A DNA stretch of 64,000 nt from Pirellulaceae bacterium (lineage in GTDB: Bacteria; Planctomycetota; Planctomycetia; Pirellulales; Pirellulaceae). Shown piece by piece: positions 1 to 8,887 of the stretch. How positions within the stretch are numbered: position 1 is the stretch's first letter; each line of letters starts with the position of its first letter. The notes under the pieces are model-generated. The model ran no database searches. It was not told the DNA's origin and was given only the letters and a program-made list of their open reading frames with translations. The stretch lies in NCBI GenBank assembly GCA_018402565.1, contig JAGYIQ010000001.1, forward strand, positions 62,001 to 126,000, written 5' to 3'. Both the position numbers and the translations under genes were made by a program.

Positions 1-708
1 GATTTGGCCCAAGCAGCCGAAGTGTTCCGGCGTCCCGCGTCCGGTCGCGCCCAGGACGCCGATTCCGTGGGAATCGTCCAACACCAACAGTGCGTCGTAT
101 TTCTGGCAGAGCGCCACCAACTCCGGCAACTTGGCGACGTCGCCTTCCATACTGAAGACGCCGTCGGTGATCACCCAACGGCACCGCTTGTCGGCGTGAG
201 CTTTGAGTTTGCTCTCCAGATCCTCCAAATCGCTGTGTTTGTAGACCTGCTTTTCCACCTTTTTGCTGACCAAGCGGCAACCGTCAATGATGCTGGCATG
301 GTTCAACTCGTCCGACAGCAACACATCGCCCTCGGTGGCCAAGGTTGGAAACACCGCTTCATTGGCGTTCCAGCAACTGACGTACGACAGCGAGGCCTCG
401 GTGCCGACAAACTTGGCGATCCGCGTTTCCAACTGCCGATGGCAATCCAAAGTACCACAAATGAAGCGGACCGACGCAGTGCCGCCGCCGTAGTCCCGCA
501 GGCCCTGGATCCCGGCCTCGATCACCTCGGGATGATCGGCCAAACCCAAGTAATTGTTCGCGCACAGGACCAGCACTTCACCGCGGCCTTTGATCTGGAC
601 GACCGGCCGCATTGGCGACGTCAGTTCATAGAACGGCTTGAGTTGCCCGCTGCGGGTCAAGTCGTCAATCAATTGTTCGCAGCGCTGCGTGAAGTCGGCA
701 TTCGGCAT
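1..708 (-). CDS. kbl: Glycine C-acetyltransferase (2-amino-3-ketobutyrate CoA ligase), 3' end cut by window edge
   Basis: PLP-dependent enzyme of the alpha-oxoamine synthase family. It splits 2-amino-3-oxobutyrate with CoA into glycine and acetyl-CoA, the second step of threonine breakdown. I translated the minus strand from the ATG at 708: it begins MPNADFTQRC and stays open to the window edge, giving 236 residues. Visible landmarks are CANNYLGLADHP near residue 50, GGGTASVRFICGT near 85, the SDELNHASIIDG block, and DDSHGIGVLG near the edge. The PLP-binding lysine lies beyond the edge, so it cannot be checked. The start is 2 nt after the tdh stop, so the two genes form an operon in pathway order. 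Identification is firm because both enzymes of the pathway are adjacent. Confidence 0.95.
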   Translation of the reverse strand, partial: MPNADFTQRCEQLIDDLTRSGQLKPFYELTSPMRPVVQIKGRGEVLVLCANNYLGLADHPEVIEAGIQGLRDYGGGTASVRFICGTLDCHRQLETRIAKFVGTEASLSYVSCWNANEAVFPTLATEGDVLLSDELNHASIIDGCRLVSKKVEKQVYKHSDLEDLESKLKAHADKRCRWVITDGVFSMEGDVAKLPELVALCQKYDALLVLDDSHGIGVLGATGRGTPEHFGCLGQI

Positions 709-710
709 GG

Positions 711-1766
711 TTAGTCCTCGGAGATTCGCAGGATGACTTTGATGGCTTCGCCCGATTGCATCAACTTAAAGCCCTGCTCCCATTCGTCAAAGGGTAGTCG
801 ATGCGTGATGATATCCGAGAAGTTCATGCGGCCGGACAACACCAGGCTTTCCATCTGGTACCAGGTCTCAAACATCCGCCGGCCGTTGACACCGATAATC
901 GTGATGCCTTTGAAGATCACATTCTTCGACAAGTCCAATTCGACCTTGCCACCGGGTAAACCCAACAGGGCCGCGCGGCCGCCGTTGCGAATCGCTTCCA
1001 AGCCGTCGTTGATCGTCTTGGCGTAGCCGCTCATTTCTAACAGGACGTCCGGCCCAGCCCCACCGCAGTAGTCGCGGACGATGGGCTTCCAATCGGTGCG
1101 AGCGTCCAAGGTCAGATTGGCACCCAACTTCTTGGCGATCTCCAACCGCCGCGGATCGACGTCGACGGCGATAATCCGCGCGGCGCCCGCCGCCAGAGCC
1201 ACCGAGACGGCCATCAGACCGATCGTGCCGACGCCCGTGATCAGCACCGTTTGACCGCTGACACCAGCCGACATGACCGTGTGCACGGCGTTGCCCAGCG
1301 GATCGAAGGTGGCGGCGATGTCGTAGGAGATTTCGGGGTGGATCGGCCAGAGATTCTCTTCTGGGACGCTGACAAAGTGAGCAAAACCGCCGTCTCGATC
1401 GATCCCGATGATCTCGACCGTCGGGCAGATGTGCGCATTGCCGGTGCGGCAGGCCTGGCAGATCCCGCAGGCAATATGGCCCTCGGCACTGACGCGTTGC
1501 CCCACCTTGGCGTGCCGCACGCCCGGGCCCGTTTCCACGATGACCCCCGCCAGTTCATGGCCGGTGGCGATGCCCAACTTGACGCGGCTCTGGCTCCAGG
1601 CGTCCCATTCGTAGATGTGCCGATCGGTGCCACAAATGCCCGCTCGCCGGACCTGGATCAACACGTGTCCCTCCGGAACTTCCGGGATGGGGGTCTCGTC
1701 CACCATCACCAAACCGGGAGCATTGTGCAGCTTGCGTAAAGAGGGCATCGTCGTCGCAGTCAACAT
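711..1766 (-). CDS. tdh: L-threonine 3-dehydrogenase
   Basis: Zinc-dependent medium-chain dehydrogenase that oxidises L-threonine with NAD+ to 2-amino-3-oxobutyrate, the substrate of the kbl product encoded next. The protein shows GICGTDRHIYEWD (catalytic zinc cysteine), GHELAGVIVETG, a structural-zinc cluster CGICQACRTGNAHIC, and FDPLGNAVHT, all typical of bacterial Tdh. A Rossmann segment GVGTIGLMAVSVA follows. I chose the ATG at 1766 (MLTATTMPSLRKL), about 351 residues, because an AAGG sits about 7 nt upstream; the frame also stays open to 1799. It is first in a tdh-kbl operon with only 2 nt between the genes. Confidence 0.95.
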   Translation of the reverse strand: MLTATTMPSLRKLHNAPGLVMVDETPIPEVPEGHVLIQVRRAGICGTDRHIYEWDAWSQSRVKLGIATGHELAGVIVETGPGVRHAKVGQRVSAEGHIACGICQACRTGNAHICPTVEIIGIDRDGGFAHFVSVPEENLWPIHPEISYDIAATFDPLGNAVHTVMSAGVSGQTVLITGVGTIGLMAVSVALAAGAARIIAVDVDPRRLEIAKKLGANLTLDARTDWKPIVRDYCGGAGPDVLLEMSGYAKTINDGLEAIRNGGRAALLGLPGGKVELDLSKNVIFKGITIIGVNGRRMFETWYQMESLVLSGRMNFSDIITHRLPFDEWEQGFKLMQSGEAIKVILRISED

Positions 1767-1950
1767 CGTCGTACCTTGTGACAAAAAAACCGGCACCATG
1801 CCGTGGCCTTTCCCAACGGCGTCATCATCATAACTGGCTGCCGTTTTTCAGCAATGAAGCCACGCCAAATTAGCGCGACCGATTGGAAAATCACGAGTTG
1901 TGACCTAGCATACCCCCTCCGCGAATGCGACCGGGCGGGCGCAACGACGG

Positions 1951-2095
1951 CTAGTGCTTTGTCACAGCCAAAACTTGGGGTGTGGCAAAGGGGTCAGGCG
2001 TCAATTGTGCGCAGCACCCGCTGGGCCGTTCCGGCAATTGACGCCTGACCCCTTTGCCACACCAATCCCAAAACTAAATTGTGACAAAGCACTAG
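1951..2095. repeat. 145-bp TA-flanked palindromic element, copy A (MITE-like)
   Basis: Near-perfect inverted repeat starting CTAGTGCTTTGTCACA and ending TGTGACAAAGCACTAG. An inner stem (GGCAAAGGGGTCAGGCG and its complement) encloses a 27-nt asymmetric loop. The outer arms are not fully symmetrical, which lets arm orientation be read; here arms and loop are both in the reference orientation. There is no coding capacity. Other copies are at 13640, 29301, 30410 and 38287, with a rearranged one at 59198. Confidence 0.9.
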
Positions 2096-2490
2096 GGCCA
2101 CCCCACCATCCGCGGCAGCCGAATACGGGGCGTCAGCCGGGGAAGAAACGGGCTGCCAACGATTCGACCAACCCCAAAATCGAGTGTTGACCAGGTATTC
2201 GTGCGAGTGCGAGCCGAACCGTGGCCGGATGAACTGGCTGGATCAATCGAACGAGCAGTCGTCCGCAAACCGTTACTGCCCCAGGACGAAGTCCGGTTAG
2301 AACTAATCGGTAATCAACTTACCGAATTGGCAATCCGCCGAAGTGCGTTAGCACCCGGTTTCCGCCGGAATTGGACGCTGACCGGTTCCGGCTAATTCGG
2401 TAACTTATTTGCGGACAAGTCCGTAACTTGCTGTGAGCTTGGAACATTTGCGGGGGGAAACTGTCCCGCGGGAGAGAGGAGACCTGAGTT
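2096..2490 (+). other. Non-coding leader upstream of hisD
   Basis: 395 bp with no convincing gene. It holds an imperfect long-range inverted repeat: AACTTACCGAATTGGC at 2316-2331 pairs with the segment at 2390-2406 (about 14 of 16 positions). Between them is a small perfect hairpin, GTGC-GTTA-GCAC, near 2343-2354. A purine-rich GGAGAGAGGAG at 2471-2481 is the likely ribosome binding site of hisD. The structure could be a leader regulator, but no leader peptide rich in histidine codons was seen. Confidence 0.5.
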
Positions 2491-3855
2491 TTGCCAGTCA
2501 AACTTTTTGATGGACGTGGGCAGCGCGCCGACGAGGCCTTGGGGCAGGTCGTGGCGTTGCAGCGAAAATTGGCGCCCCAGGGCGATACGATCTCCGAGGG
2601 GGCTCGAGAGCTCACGGTCCGAGTGTTCGGCGCTCCGCTGACCCCCAACCAGGTCGTGTCGCAGATCTGCGATCGGGTCCAACGCGAGGGACTGGCGGCG
2701 GTCTGCGATTTGACGCGGCAGCTGGATCGAGCAGAAATCGATGGCTCCAATTTCCGCGTGCCACTGGCTGAACTGGCAGATGCCCACCGCGGGGCGCCGC
2801 CCAGTTTCCTGGCGGCCATCCGCCAGGTGCGGCAGCAGATCGTCGAGTTCCAGACGGCCATTCGCCACTCGGCGGTCGAGGTCTTTCCGCGTCCGGGCGT
2901 GCACCTGACCCATCGCTACACGCCGCTGCCCCGCGTGGGCGTCTGTGTCCCGGGAGGCGCCGCGGCTTACCCGTCCAGCCTGTTGATGGCGGCCGTTCCG
3001 GCTCAGGTGGCCGGTGTGGAGGAGATCGCCGTGGTGGCGCCGCCGACGCCGTTCGGGTCCTACAACCCGCATCTGCTGGCGGCTTGCCACGAGTTGGGCA
3101 TTACCGAGGTCTATCGGGCGGGTGGGGCTCAGGCCGTGGCGGCCCTGGCCTTTGGGGTCGAGGGGTTGCGGCCGGTCGACAAGATCGTGGGCCCGGGCAG
3201 CTTGTATGTGGCGTTGGCCAAGAAACACGTCTACGGCCATGTCGACATCGACTCGATTGCTGGCCCCAGCGAGGTGTTGGTGATCGCCGACGAGTCCAGT
3301 CGCGCGGATTGGCTGGCTTTGGACTTAATCGCTCAGGCCGAACATTATCCCGGGGCCGCCATCTTGGTCTCCTGGAGCCCGACCTTGTTGGAGGCCGTGC
3401 GGCAAGAGCTGGAACATCACTGCGGGCGATTGGAGCGAGGCGCCCTGGCCGCCAAATGTTTGGAGGAGTTCGGTGCCTTTTTACTCGTGGATGACGCTGA
3501 TGCGGCCGTCCGGGTGGCGGATACTTTGGCCCCCGAGCACCTGCACATCCAGACCGAGGGGCAGGAGGCGTTGGCCCAGCGGATCCGTCATGCGGGTGCG
3601 ACCTTTGTCGGCGTCGACACACCCGTGGCGGTCGGTGACTATGTCGCCGGTCCCTCGCATGTGCTGCCGACGGGCGCGACGGCCCGTTGGGCTTCGGGCT
3701 TGTCCTGCAATCACTTTCTGCGGTCGCAGGCCATCATTCGTTACGATCGGGCAGCCTTGCGGGCCGAGGCCCCGGCACTGGCCGAAATCGCCAAGCTGGA
3801 AGGCTTGACCGGGCACTGGGAAAGTGTCGCCGCTCGTTTGAACTCGGAGAGTTGA
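2491..3855 (+). CDS. hisD: Histidinol dehydrogenase
   Basis: Zinc enzyme that oxidises L-histidinol to L-histidine in two NAD+-dependent steps, the last reactions of histidine synthesis. The 454-residue product is slightly longer than the usual ~430. It carries PRVGVCVPGGAAAYPSS, RAGGAQAVAALAFG, VDKIVGPGSLYVALAKK, IAGPSEVLVIAD, the zinc-binding Gln and His of LIAQAEHYPGA, APEHLHIQ, and the C-terminal SCNHFLR histidine. The start is a TTG at 2491; no ATG is available near the expected N-terminus, and a GGAGAGAGGAG sits about 10 nt upstream. It is followed 3 nt later by hisC and then by hisB, so the three genes form a his operon. Confidence 0.95.
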   Translation: MPVKLFDGRGQRADEALGQVVALQRKLAPQGDTISEGARELTVRVFGAPLTPNQVVSQICDRVQREGLAAVCDLTRQLDRAEIDGSNFRVPLAELADAHRGAPPSFLAAIRQVRQQIVEFQTAIRHSAVEVFPRPGVHLTHRYTPLPRVGVCVPGGAAAYPSSLLMAAVPAQVAGVEEIAVVAPPTPFGSYNPHLLAACHELGITEVYRAGGAQAVAALAFGVEGLRPVDKIVGPGSLYVALAKKHVYGHVDIDSIAGPSEVLVIADESSRADWLALDLIAQAEHYPGAAILVSWSPTLLEAVRQELEHHCGRLERGALAAKCLEEFGAFLLVDDADAAVRVADTLAPEHLHIQTEGQEALAQRIRHAGATFVGVDTPVAVGDYVAGPSHVLPTGATARWASGLSCNHFLRSQAIIRYDRAALRAEAPALAEIAKLEGLTGHWESVAARLNSES

Positions 3856-3858
3856 TCC

Positions 3859-4929
3859 ATGACCAAGAGCTTCCAATGGGCCGATTACGTGCGGCCCCAT
3901 CTCCGCGGTTTGCAAGGCTACGTGCCCGGTGAACAGCCCCAAGGTGGCAAGTTCATCAAGCTGAACACCAACGAAAACCCTTACGCGCCTTCGTCGTTGG
4001 CCCTGGCCGCGATCAAGGAAAGCGGCGAGCGGCTGCGGAAGTACCCGGACCCGACCGCGACGGCCTTTCGGCAAGTGGCCGGACAGGTACTGGGGGTATC
4101 CCCCGACCAGATCGTGTGCGGCAACGGCAGCGACGAAGTCCTGGCGATGGTGGTCCGATTGTGCTTGGGCCCAGAAGACCTGGCCGCCTGGGCGTCGCCC
4201 ACCTACTTGTTGTACGAAACACTGATTCGGTTGCAGGGTGCTCGCTGGCAGACGTTCCGCTACCGTCCCGATTGGTCGCTGCCCGAGGAGCTGTTCCGGG
4301 CAAACGCCAAGCTGACCTTGATCGCCAACCCCAACAGCCCCTCGGGGACTTGCTTTGACTTGCCGCAGTTGCGGCGGATCATTGAACGGATTCCGGGCCC
4401 GGTTTTGATCGACGAGGCCTACGCGGACTTCGCCGGTCAATCCGCCGCCAGCTTGGTGCGAGACTACCCCAACCTGATGGTCTCGCGCACCCTGAGCAAA
4501 TCGTACGCTTTGGCAGGATTGCGTTTCGGATACTTGGTGGCCCAGGAGGAATTGATCCGCCATTTGCATAATATCCGAGATTCTTACAACTGCGATGCCC
4601 TGTCGATCGCGGTGGCCACGGCGGCGATGAGTGACCAGGCCTGGCTGCGAGACAACCTGCGGCGGGTGATCGAGCAACGCCAAGTGTTGGAACGAGGCTT
4701 GGCGGAACTGGGCTTCTCGGTACAACCGTCACAGGCCAACTTCGTCTGGTGCCGTCACCCCGGTGGCCAGGCCCAAAGTATCTACATGGCACTTAAGTCG
4801 CGACAGATTCTAGTAAGATACATGAACTACGGGCCGGATGCGGAGGGCCTGCGTATCACGGTTGGGACGCCGACCCAAAACCAAGTTTTGCTGGAACAGT
4901 TGCACCAGATTGTAAAGTCGATCCCATGA
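3859..4929 (+). CDS. hisC: Histidinol-phosphate aminotransferase
   Basis: PLP-dependent class II aminotransferase that converts imidazole-acetol phosphate and glutamate to histidinol phosphate. It has 356 residues, the usual family size. Features seen are [12 protein letters not shown] near residue 35, GNGSDEVL near 88, ANPNSPSGT near 156, the PLP-contacting Asp and Tyr of IDEAYADF near 184, and the Schiff-base lysine in [15 protein letters not shown] at about residue 214. It lies 3 nt after hisD, and its last 4 nt overlap the start of hisB (ATGA), which suggests translational coupling. Confidence 0.95.
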   Translation: MTKSFQWADYVRPHLRGLQGYVPGEQPQGGKFIKLNTNENPYAPSSLALAAIKESGERLRKYPDPTATAFRQVAGQVLGVSPDQIVCGNGSDEVLAMVVRLCLGPEDLAAWASPTYLLYETLIRLQGARWQTFRYRPDWSLPEELFRANAKLTLIANPNSPSGTCFDLPQLRRIIERIPGPVLIDEAYADFAGQSAASLVRDYPNLMVSRTLSKSYALAGLRFGYLVAQEELIRHLHNIRDSYNCDALSIAVATAAMSDQAWLRDNLRRVIEQRQVLERGLAELGFSVQPSQANFVWCRHPGGQAQSIYMALKSRQILVRYMNYGPDAEGLRITVGTPTQNQVLLEQLHQIVKSIP

Positions 4930-5522
4930 GCCAATCCTTGCGCCGCGCTACCGTTCACCGTTCTACCGCCGAAACCCAGATCCAATTGGAATTGGACTTG
5001 GACGGCAGCGGCAAAGCCCAGATTGAAACGGGAGTTGGCTTCTTTGATCACATGTTGGAGCTGTTCACCAAACACGGCATGTTCGATCTGCAGGTGCAAG
5101 CCACAGGGGATTTGCACGTGGACCAACATCACACGGTCGAGGACGTCGGTATCTGCTTGGGGCAGGCCCTGGCCGAAGCCGTCGGCGACAAGCAGGGGCT
5201 GAATCGCTACGGCCACTTCACGCTGCCCATGGACGAGACACTGGTGACCACCGCCGTGGATTTGAGTGGGCGGTACGGCTTCGTCTTTAATGTCTTATTC
5301 CCACACGAAAAGATTGGGCAATTCGACTGTGAATTGATCGAGCATTTTTGGCAGAGTGTGGCCAATCGCTGCCAGTGTAATTTTCACGCCCTGTTGCATC
5401 ATGGCCAGAACGGCCACCATATCAGCGAGGCCGTGTTCAAGTCCGCGGCCCGCAGCTTCCGCCAAGCCACGACGCGCGATCCGCGACAGACGGGCATCCC
5501 CAGCACCAAGGGTGTGCTGTAG
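4926..5522 (+). CDS. hisB: Imidazoleglycerol-phosphate dehydratase
   Basis: Monofunctional HisB-type dehydratase that removes water from imidazole glycerol phosphate to give imidazole acetol phosphate, the substrate of the upstream aminotransferase. It has 198 residues, with [16 protein letters not shown] near residue 36, the metal-binding [17 protein letters not shown] near 66, the later [20 protein letters not shown] block, and the terminal IPSTKGVL. No phosphatase domain is attached, unlike the fused HisB of enterobacteria. The start overlaps the hisC stop by 4 nt. The genes for the remaining pathway steps are not in this window. Confidence 0.95.
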   Translation: MSQSLRRATVHRSTAETQIQLELDLDGSGKAQIETGVGFFDHMLELFTKHGMFDLQVQATGDLHVDQHHTVEDVGICLGQALAEAVGDKQGLNRYGHFTLPMDETLVTTAVDLSGRYGFVFNVLFPHEKIGQFDCELIEHFWQSVANRCQCNFHALLHHGQNGHHISEAVFKSAARSFRQATTRDPRQTGIPSTKGVL

Positions 5523-5656
5523 AAATCTCCGCTTCGCGGCCAAGATTCGCCTCACGCGAGCGAATGGCTTAGAATGGGCTGACGGTTCGCGCCCCAGTCA
5601 TTCGGGTGGGTGCGGCGAAGCGCCAGCCAACTCGATTCCCACAACAGGAAATAGTC

Positions 5657-6493
5657 ATGTCCCGCGTGCTGCCCAAGGCAGGCTCTGCTGCCGCCCGTTT
5701 TTCGTGTTCCGCTCGGCCGTTTTCCCCAGCCACGGGTTGGTCTGCCCGAGCCACGGGTTGGTATGCCCGAGCAACGGGTTGGTCTGCCCGAGCAACGGGT
5801 TGCCTGGGGCTGTTGTTACTGGTGACGGCCGCTGGCTGCGAGGGCGTGGGACCGGGCCTATTCGGGCCGGTCACGTCGGGCTCGGGCAACATCGTCACCG
5901 ATACACGCGGTCTGGAGCCCTTCCAGGAGGTCCGCGTGTCGGGCTCGGCGGAGGTGGTGCACGTGATGGCGGACGCGGCCAGTTGCGAGATCGAAGCGGA
6001 CGATAATTTGGTACCGTTGATCACGACGACCGTCGTGGACGGCGTGTTGAAAATCGAGTTCGAAGGTTCGATGCAGCCGACGCAGGGGATCAAGATTCGC
6101 TTGGCTGGTGCACCGCTGCGTCGCTTCTCGCTCGCTGGTTCAGGGAAATTCACCACCGAACACGTGGATGCCGAACAGTTTGAATTTTCGGTCGCTGGGG
6201 CTGGCGATGCAAACCTAGCCGGGCAGACTCAGCAATTGAAGCTCAGCGTTTCGGGATCCGGCAAGGTCTTGGCCCAACGACTGAAGGCCGATGCAGCCAC
6301 GATTCAGATTTCGGGGGCCGGCTCGGCTGACCTGCATGTGGAGTCGTCGCTCAAAGTCAATATTTCTGGAGCCGGCAGTGTGAAGTACTCGGGAAGCCCC
6401 CAAGTTTCGCAGTCGATTTCGGGCGCCGGCAGCGTGCAACCGGTACAACGTGACAATCCTCCCGCAGCAAAACAGGAAGGGACCAGCGAATGA
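5657..6493 (+). CDS. DUF2807 (head GIN domain) lipoprotein with a repeat-expanded signal peptide
   Basis: Predicted secreted lipoprotein of 278 residues. After the signal region it carries a DUF2807-type beta-solenoid: repeated SGSGxV/SGAGxAxL turns (SGSAEVVHV, AGSGKFTTE, AGAGDANLAG, SGSGKVLAQ, SGAGSADLHV, SGAGSVKYSG). Function is unknown; the fold is seen in surface proteins. The ATG at 5657 follows CAGGAAAT and was chosen over the earlier ATG at 5606. The n-region holds four near-copies of ATGWSAR encoded by 21-bp tandem repeats, followed by the hydrophobic stretch and a lipobox ending AAGC. Its stop overlaps the next start by 4 nt, so the downstream small membrane protein is probably co-translated. 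Confidence 0.8.
   Translation: MSRVLPKAGSAAARFSCSARPFSPATGWSARATGWYARATGWSARATGCLGLLLLVTAAGCEGVGPGLFGPVTSGSGNIVTDTRGLEPFQEVRVSGSAEVVHVMADAASCEIEADDNLVPLITTTVVDGVLKIEFEGSMQPTQGIKIRLAGAPLRRFSLAGSGKFTTEHVDAEQFEFSVAGAGDANLAGQTQQLKLSVSGSGKVLAQRLKADAATIQISGAGSADLHVESSLKVNISGAGSVKYSGSPQVSQSISGAGSVQPVQRDNPPAAKQEGTSE
5729..5806 (+). repeat. 21-bp in-frame tandem repeat in a signal peptide
   Basis: About 3.7 copies of GCCACGGGTTGGTCTGCCCG plus A, with single-base variants, encoding ATGWSAR each time. The unit is a multiple of three, so copy-number change keeps the frame. Confidence 0.85.
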
Positions 6494-6741
6494 CTGGCGG
6501 ACTAACGATTATTGGACTCGGAGCGTTCTTCTTAGGGACTATCGCCGCGATGCTGAGCCTGGCGGCCACAGTGTTCTGGATTTGGATGATTGCCGATTGC
6601 ATCATGCACGAACCATCGGTCGGCAACGACAAATTGGTCTGGATCATCCTGATGATCTGCCTGCCCGTGATCGGCTCGCTGTTGTACTTCTTCCTCAAGC
6701 GTCCCCAACGGCCGGTGACCGCCGAGATGCACTGGAAGTAG
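6490..6741 (+). CDS. Small PLDc_N-type membrane protein
   Basis: 83 residues with two predicted transmembrane helices (IIGLGAFFLGTIAAMLSLAA to about residue 35, and WIILMICLPVIGSLLYFFL near 50-68). Between them is WMIADCIMHEP and after them the conserved KRPQRP, the pattern of the phospholipase D nuclease N-terminal (PLDc_N) domain family. It has no catalytic HKD motif and is therefore not a phospholipase. The role is unknown; such proteins sit in the cytoplasmic membrane. It overlaps the DUF2807 lipoprotein gene by 4 nt and is probably translated with it. Confidence 0.8.
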   Translation: MTGGLTIIGLGAFFLGTIAAMLSLAATVFWIWMIADCIMHEPSVGNDKLVWIILMICLPVIGSLLYFFLKRPQRPVTAEMHWK

Positions 6742-6751
6742 GCGCGGCCCT

Positions 6752-7975
6752 TCAGGCCAATACGGTCTTGTAGGGTTGGCCGGGGATTTCTTGCACGTAA
6801 CGGGGCACGGCATGACCGGGCAAGCGGCGGCGCAGGCCTTCCAACAGCTGCAGGCCCTCGGCCTGAGTGACCTCGAAGTGGGCGGCGCCTTGGACACGAT
6901 CCAACTGATGCAGGTAGTAGGGCACGACACCGCAGTCGACCAAGCGGCGGCACAGCCCTTCGAGGGCCTCGACCGAGTCGTTGACACCGCGGAGCAAGAC
7001 GGCTTGGTTCAAGACCTGAAAACCCGCGGCTCGCAACCGCTCGATGGCAGCGGCCACCTCGTCGTCCAACTCCTGAGCGTGGTTGGCATGGATCACCATG
7101 ACCTTGGCCGCGAAGTCGGGGAACAGCTCGACAAAGTCCCGCGTCACTCGTTGCGGGATGACCACTGGCATGCGGCTATGAATTCGCAACCAGCGAACAT
7201 GCGGGATGGCTCGGAGCCCATTCAGTAAACGCTCCAGACTCACGTCGCTCAGCACCAGCGGGTCGCCGCCACTGAGGATGACTTCTTGGATGGTCGGGTC
7301 GGCCGCGATCGGCTCGAGCCACGGTTGCCATCGCGTCCGCTGCTGGGGCGCGGCAGGGTAGGGGAAGTGCCGCCGAAAACAATAGCGGCAATGCACGCCA
7401 CAGGCCCCCGTGGTAATCAACAAAGCGCGGCCTGAGTATTTTTGGATCCACTGTCGCGGCGCCGGGGTCTCGACCGCGAGCGGCAGATCCAACGCTGCCC
7501 CTGGCTCCAACCGCTCGGCCGCAGCCACCCCGGAAGCGAACTCGGCCAGAGGATCGCGGGAATAGCCCGGCGTGGCGACATCGGCCGTCTCTTCGGCCAC
7601 CGGGAGCACTTGGCGGAGGATCGGGTCCGCTGGATTGCCCGGCACGATCCGTTGCAGCAGCGCCGGCGGAACAAAACACGGGAACTCGATTTCGGCTGGC
7701 AATGCCGCCACCGAGTCACTCGTGGTGCCGACCGCAGGGACATGTCGGCCCAGACCCGCGGCCGGCTGGGCGTGCCCCGCCAGTCCCACGGCGGCCAGCA
7801 GTTGGCGGTGGTCGCGAATGGCGTGTTTCATCTGCCACGTCCATCCGCGCGAGTCATCCTCGGGCGTCCCCGGTTCCGCCGGTTGGGCGGCCCGTGGCAA
7901 CGACTGGGGCAGAGAGTGGTCCAGCGCCTGGTCCAGCGAATCGGTTTGTGAGTGGGGCAAAAAGGGTCGATTCAT
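6752..7975 (-). CDS. epmB: EF-P beta-lysylation protein (lysine 2,3-aminomutase family)
   Basis: Radical SAM enzyme with PLP that converts lysine to beta-lysine for modification of elongation factor P. The cluster motif is CGVHCRYCFRRHFPY around residue 190, followed by ILSGGDPL and the family block RIHSRMPVVIPQRV. The C-terminus has VPYYLHQLDRVQGAAHFEV and the typical ending QEIPGQPYKTVL. I place the start at the ATG at 7975 (407 residues); the frame also opens with a TTG at 8014 and neither site has a strong ribosome binding site. It is divergent from efp, whose product carries the target lysine. No epmA ligase gene is in the window. Confidence 0.88.
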   Translation of the reverse strand: MNRPFLPHSQTDSLDQALDHSLPQSLPRAAQPAEPGTPEDDSRGWTWQMKHAIRDHRQLLAAVGLAGHAQPAAGLGRHVPAVGTTSDSVAALPAEIEFPCFVPPALLQRIVPGNPADPILRQVLPVAEETADVATPGYSRDPLAEFASGVAAAERLEPGAALDLPLAVETPAPRQWIQKYSGRALLITTGACGVHCRYCFRRHFPYPAAPQQRTRWQPWLEPIAADPTIQEVILSGGDPLVLSDVSLERLLNGLRAIPHVRWLRIHSRMPVVIPQRVTRDFVELFPDFAAKVMVIHANHAQELDDEVAAAIERLRAAGFQVLNQAVLLRGVNDSVEALEGLCRRLVDCGVVPYYLHQLDRVQGAAHFEVTQAEGLQLLEGLRRRLPGHAVPRYVQEIPGQPYKTVLA

Positions 7976-8287
7976 GGGACGCGAAATGGGGTACGGGACC
8001 GAGCCACTCGACAAGCCCTACCAGGAGCTGTCGGGAGGGGGTATCATAGCAGCCTTTCGAGCCGCTCGTAATGGCCACTCGTCCGCCACGACCGCTCGCG
8101 ATTGACGGCATGAACCTCGCATTTGTTCGGGGGCACGTCGGTCGCGACGGGATTGTTTGGCTGCGGCGAGGCCGATGCGATTGGCTCGGGTTGGCTACAG
8201 GACGGGTGGTTGCAAGACGGGCCCGACCGAGATGGGCGGGCTGAACTCGTTGGCAAGACAAGCTGTTTGGGAAGGAATGATTGCATC
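7976..8287. other. Divergent intergenic region between epmB and efp
   Basis: 312 bp holding the promoters of both genes by position. A weak GGGAAGGA at 8268-8276 is the likely efp ribosome binding site, and the short direct repeat ACAGGACGGGTGGTTGCAAG-like near 8197-8220 has no clear role. Open frames through this stretch are extensions of efp and are not supported as coding. Confidence 0.45.
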
Positions 8288-8857
8288 GTGGTAGCGTACA
8301 AGACAAGTGAATTTCGCAAGGGTTTGAAGATCCAGATCGAAGGCCAGCCGTATTTGATGACCGAGATGAACTTCGTCAAGCCAGGCAAAGGCAATGCTTT
8401 GTACAAGTGCAAGATGAAGAACCTGATCACGGGCGCCTCTCTGTCGCGGACTTACAAAGGTGGCGATGAGTTGGAAGCGGCCGACGTCAATGAAATCGAC
8501 GTGACTTACCTGTACCGCCAGGGCGAGACGTTTGTATTCATGGACAGCTCGACCTTCGACCAGTACGAACTGACTGAGACCCAGGTCGACGATGCCTGGA
8601 AGTACCTCAAGGACGGCATGGCCTGTTCGATGGTGTTGTTCGACAACCGGCCGATCACGCTGTCTCCGCCCAACCACGTGGAATTGGAAGTGATCGAGTG
8701 CGCCGCCAGTGCCAAGGGCGATACGGCGACCAACGTCACCAAGATCGTCAAAGTGGAAACCGGTGCTGACATTTCCGCCCCGGCCTTCGTCAACCAGGGC
8801 GACATCATCAAGATCGACACGCGAACCGGCGAGTACACCGAGCGCGTGAAGAAGTAA
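8288..8857 (+). CDS. efp: Elongation factor P
   Basis: Translation factor that binds between the P and E sites and relieves stalling at polyproline stretches. The protein begins MVAYKTSEFRKGLKIQIEG, contains EMNFVKPGKGNALYKCKMKN, and ends with the three beta-barrel domain pattern; 189 residues, normal for the family. I set the start at the GTG at 8288, although the frame is open upstream to 8123. With this start the modifiable lysine of PGKGNALYK falls at residue 34, the same number as in Escherichia coli EF-P. The divergent neighbour epmB encodes the aminomutase that supplies beta-lysine for this residue, so lysylation of Lys34 is likely here. Confidence 0.93.
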   Translation: MVAYKTSEFRKGLKIQIEGQPYLMTEMNFVKPGKGNALYKCKMKNLITGASLSRTYKGGDELEAADVNEIDVTYLYRQGETFVFMDSSTFDQYELTETQVDDAWKYLKDGMACSMVLFDNRPITLSPPNHVELEVIECAASAKGDTATNVTKIVKVETGADISAPAFVNQGDIIKIDTRTGEYTERVKK

Positions 8858-8887
8858 CCCAGGCATTCAACCGGGCCGAAGCCAATC

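Noticed and set aside
4..714. 236-codon open frame on the plus strand
   Set aside because: Antisense to kbl, whose minus-strand translation matches the family well.
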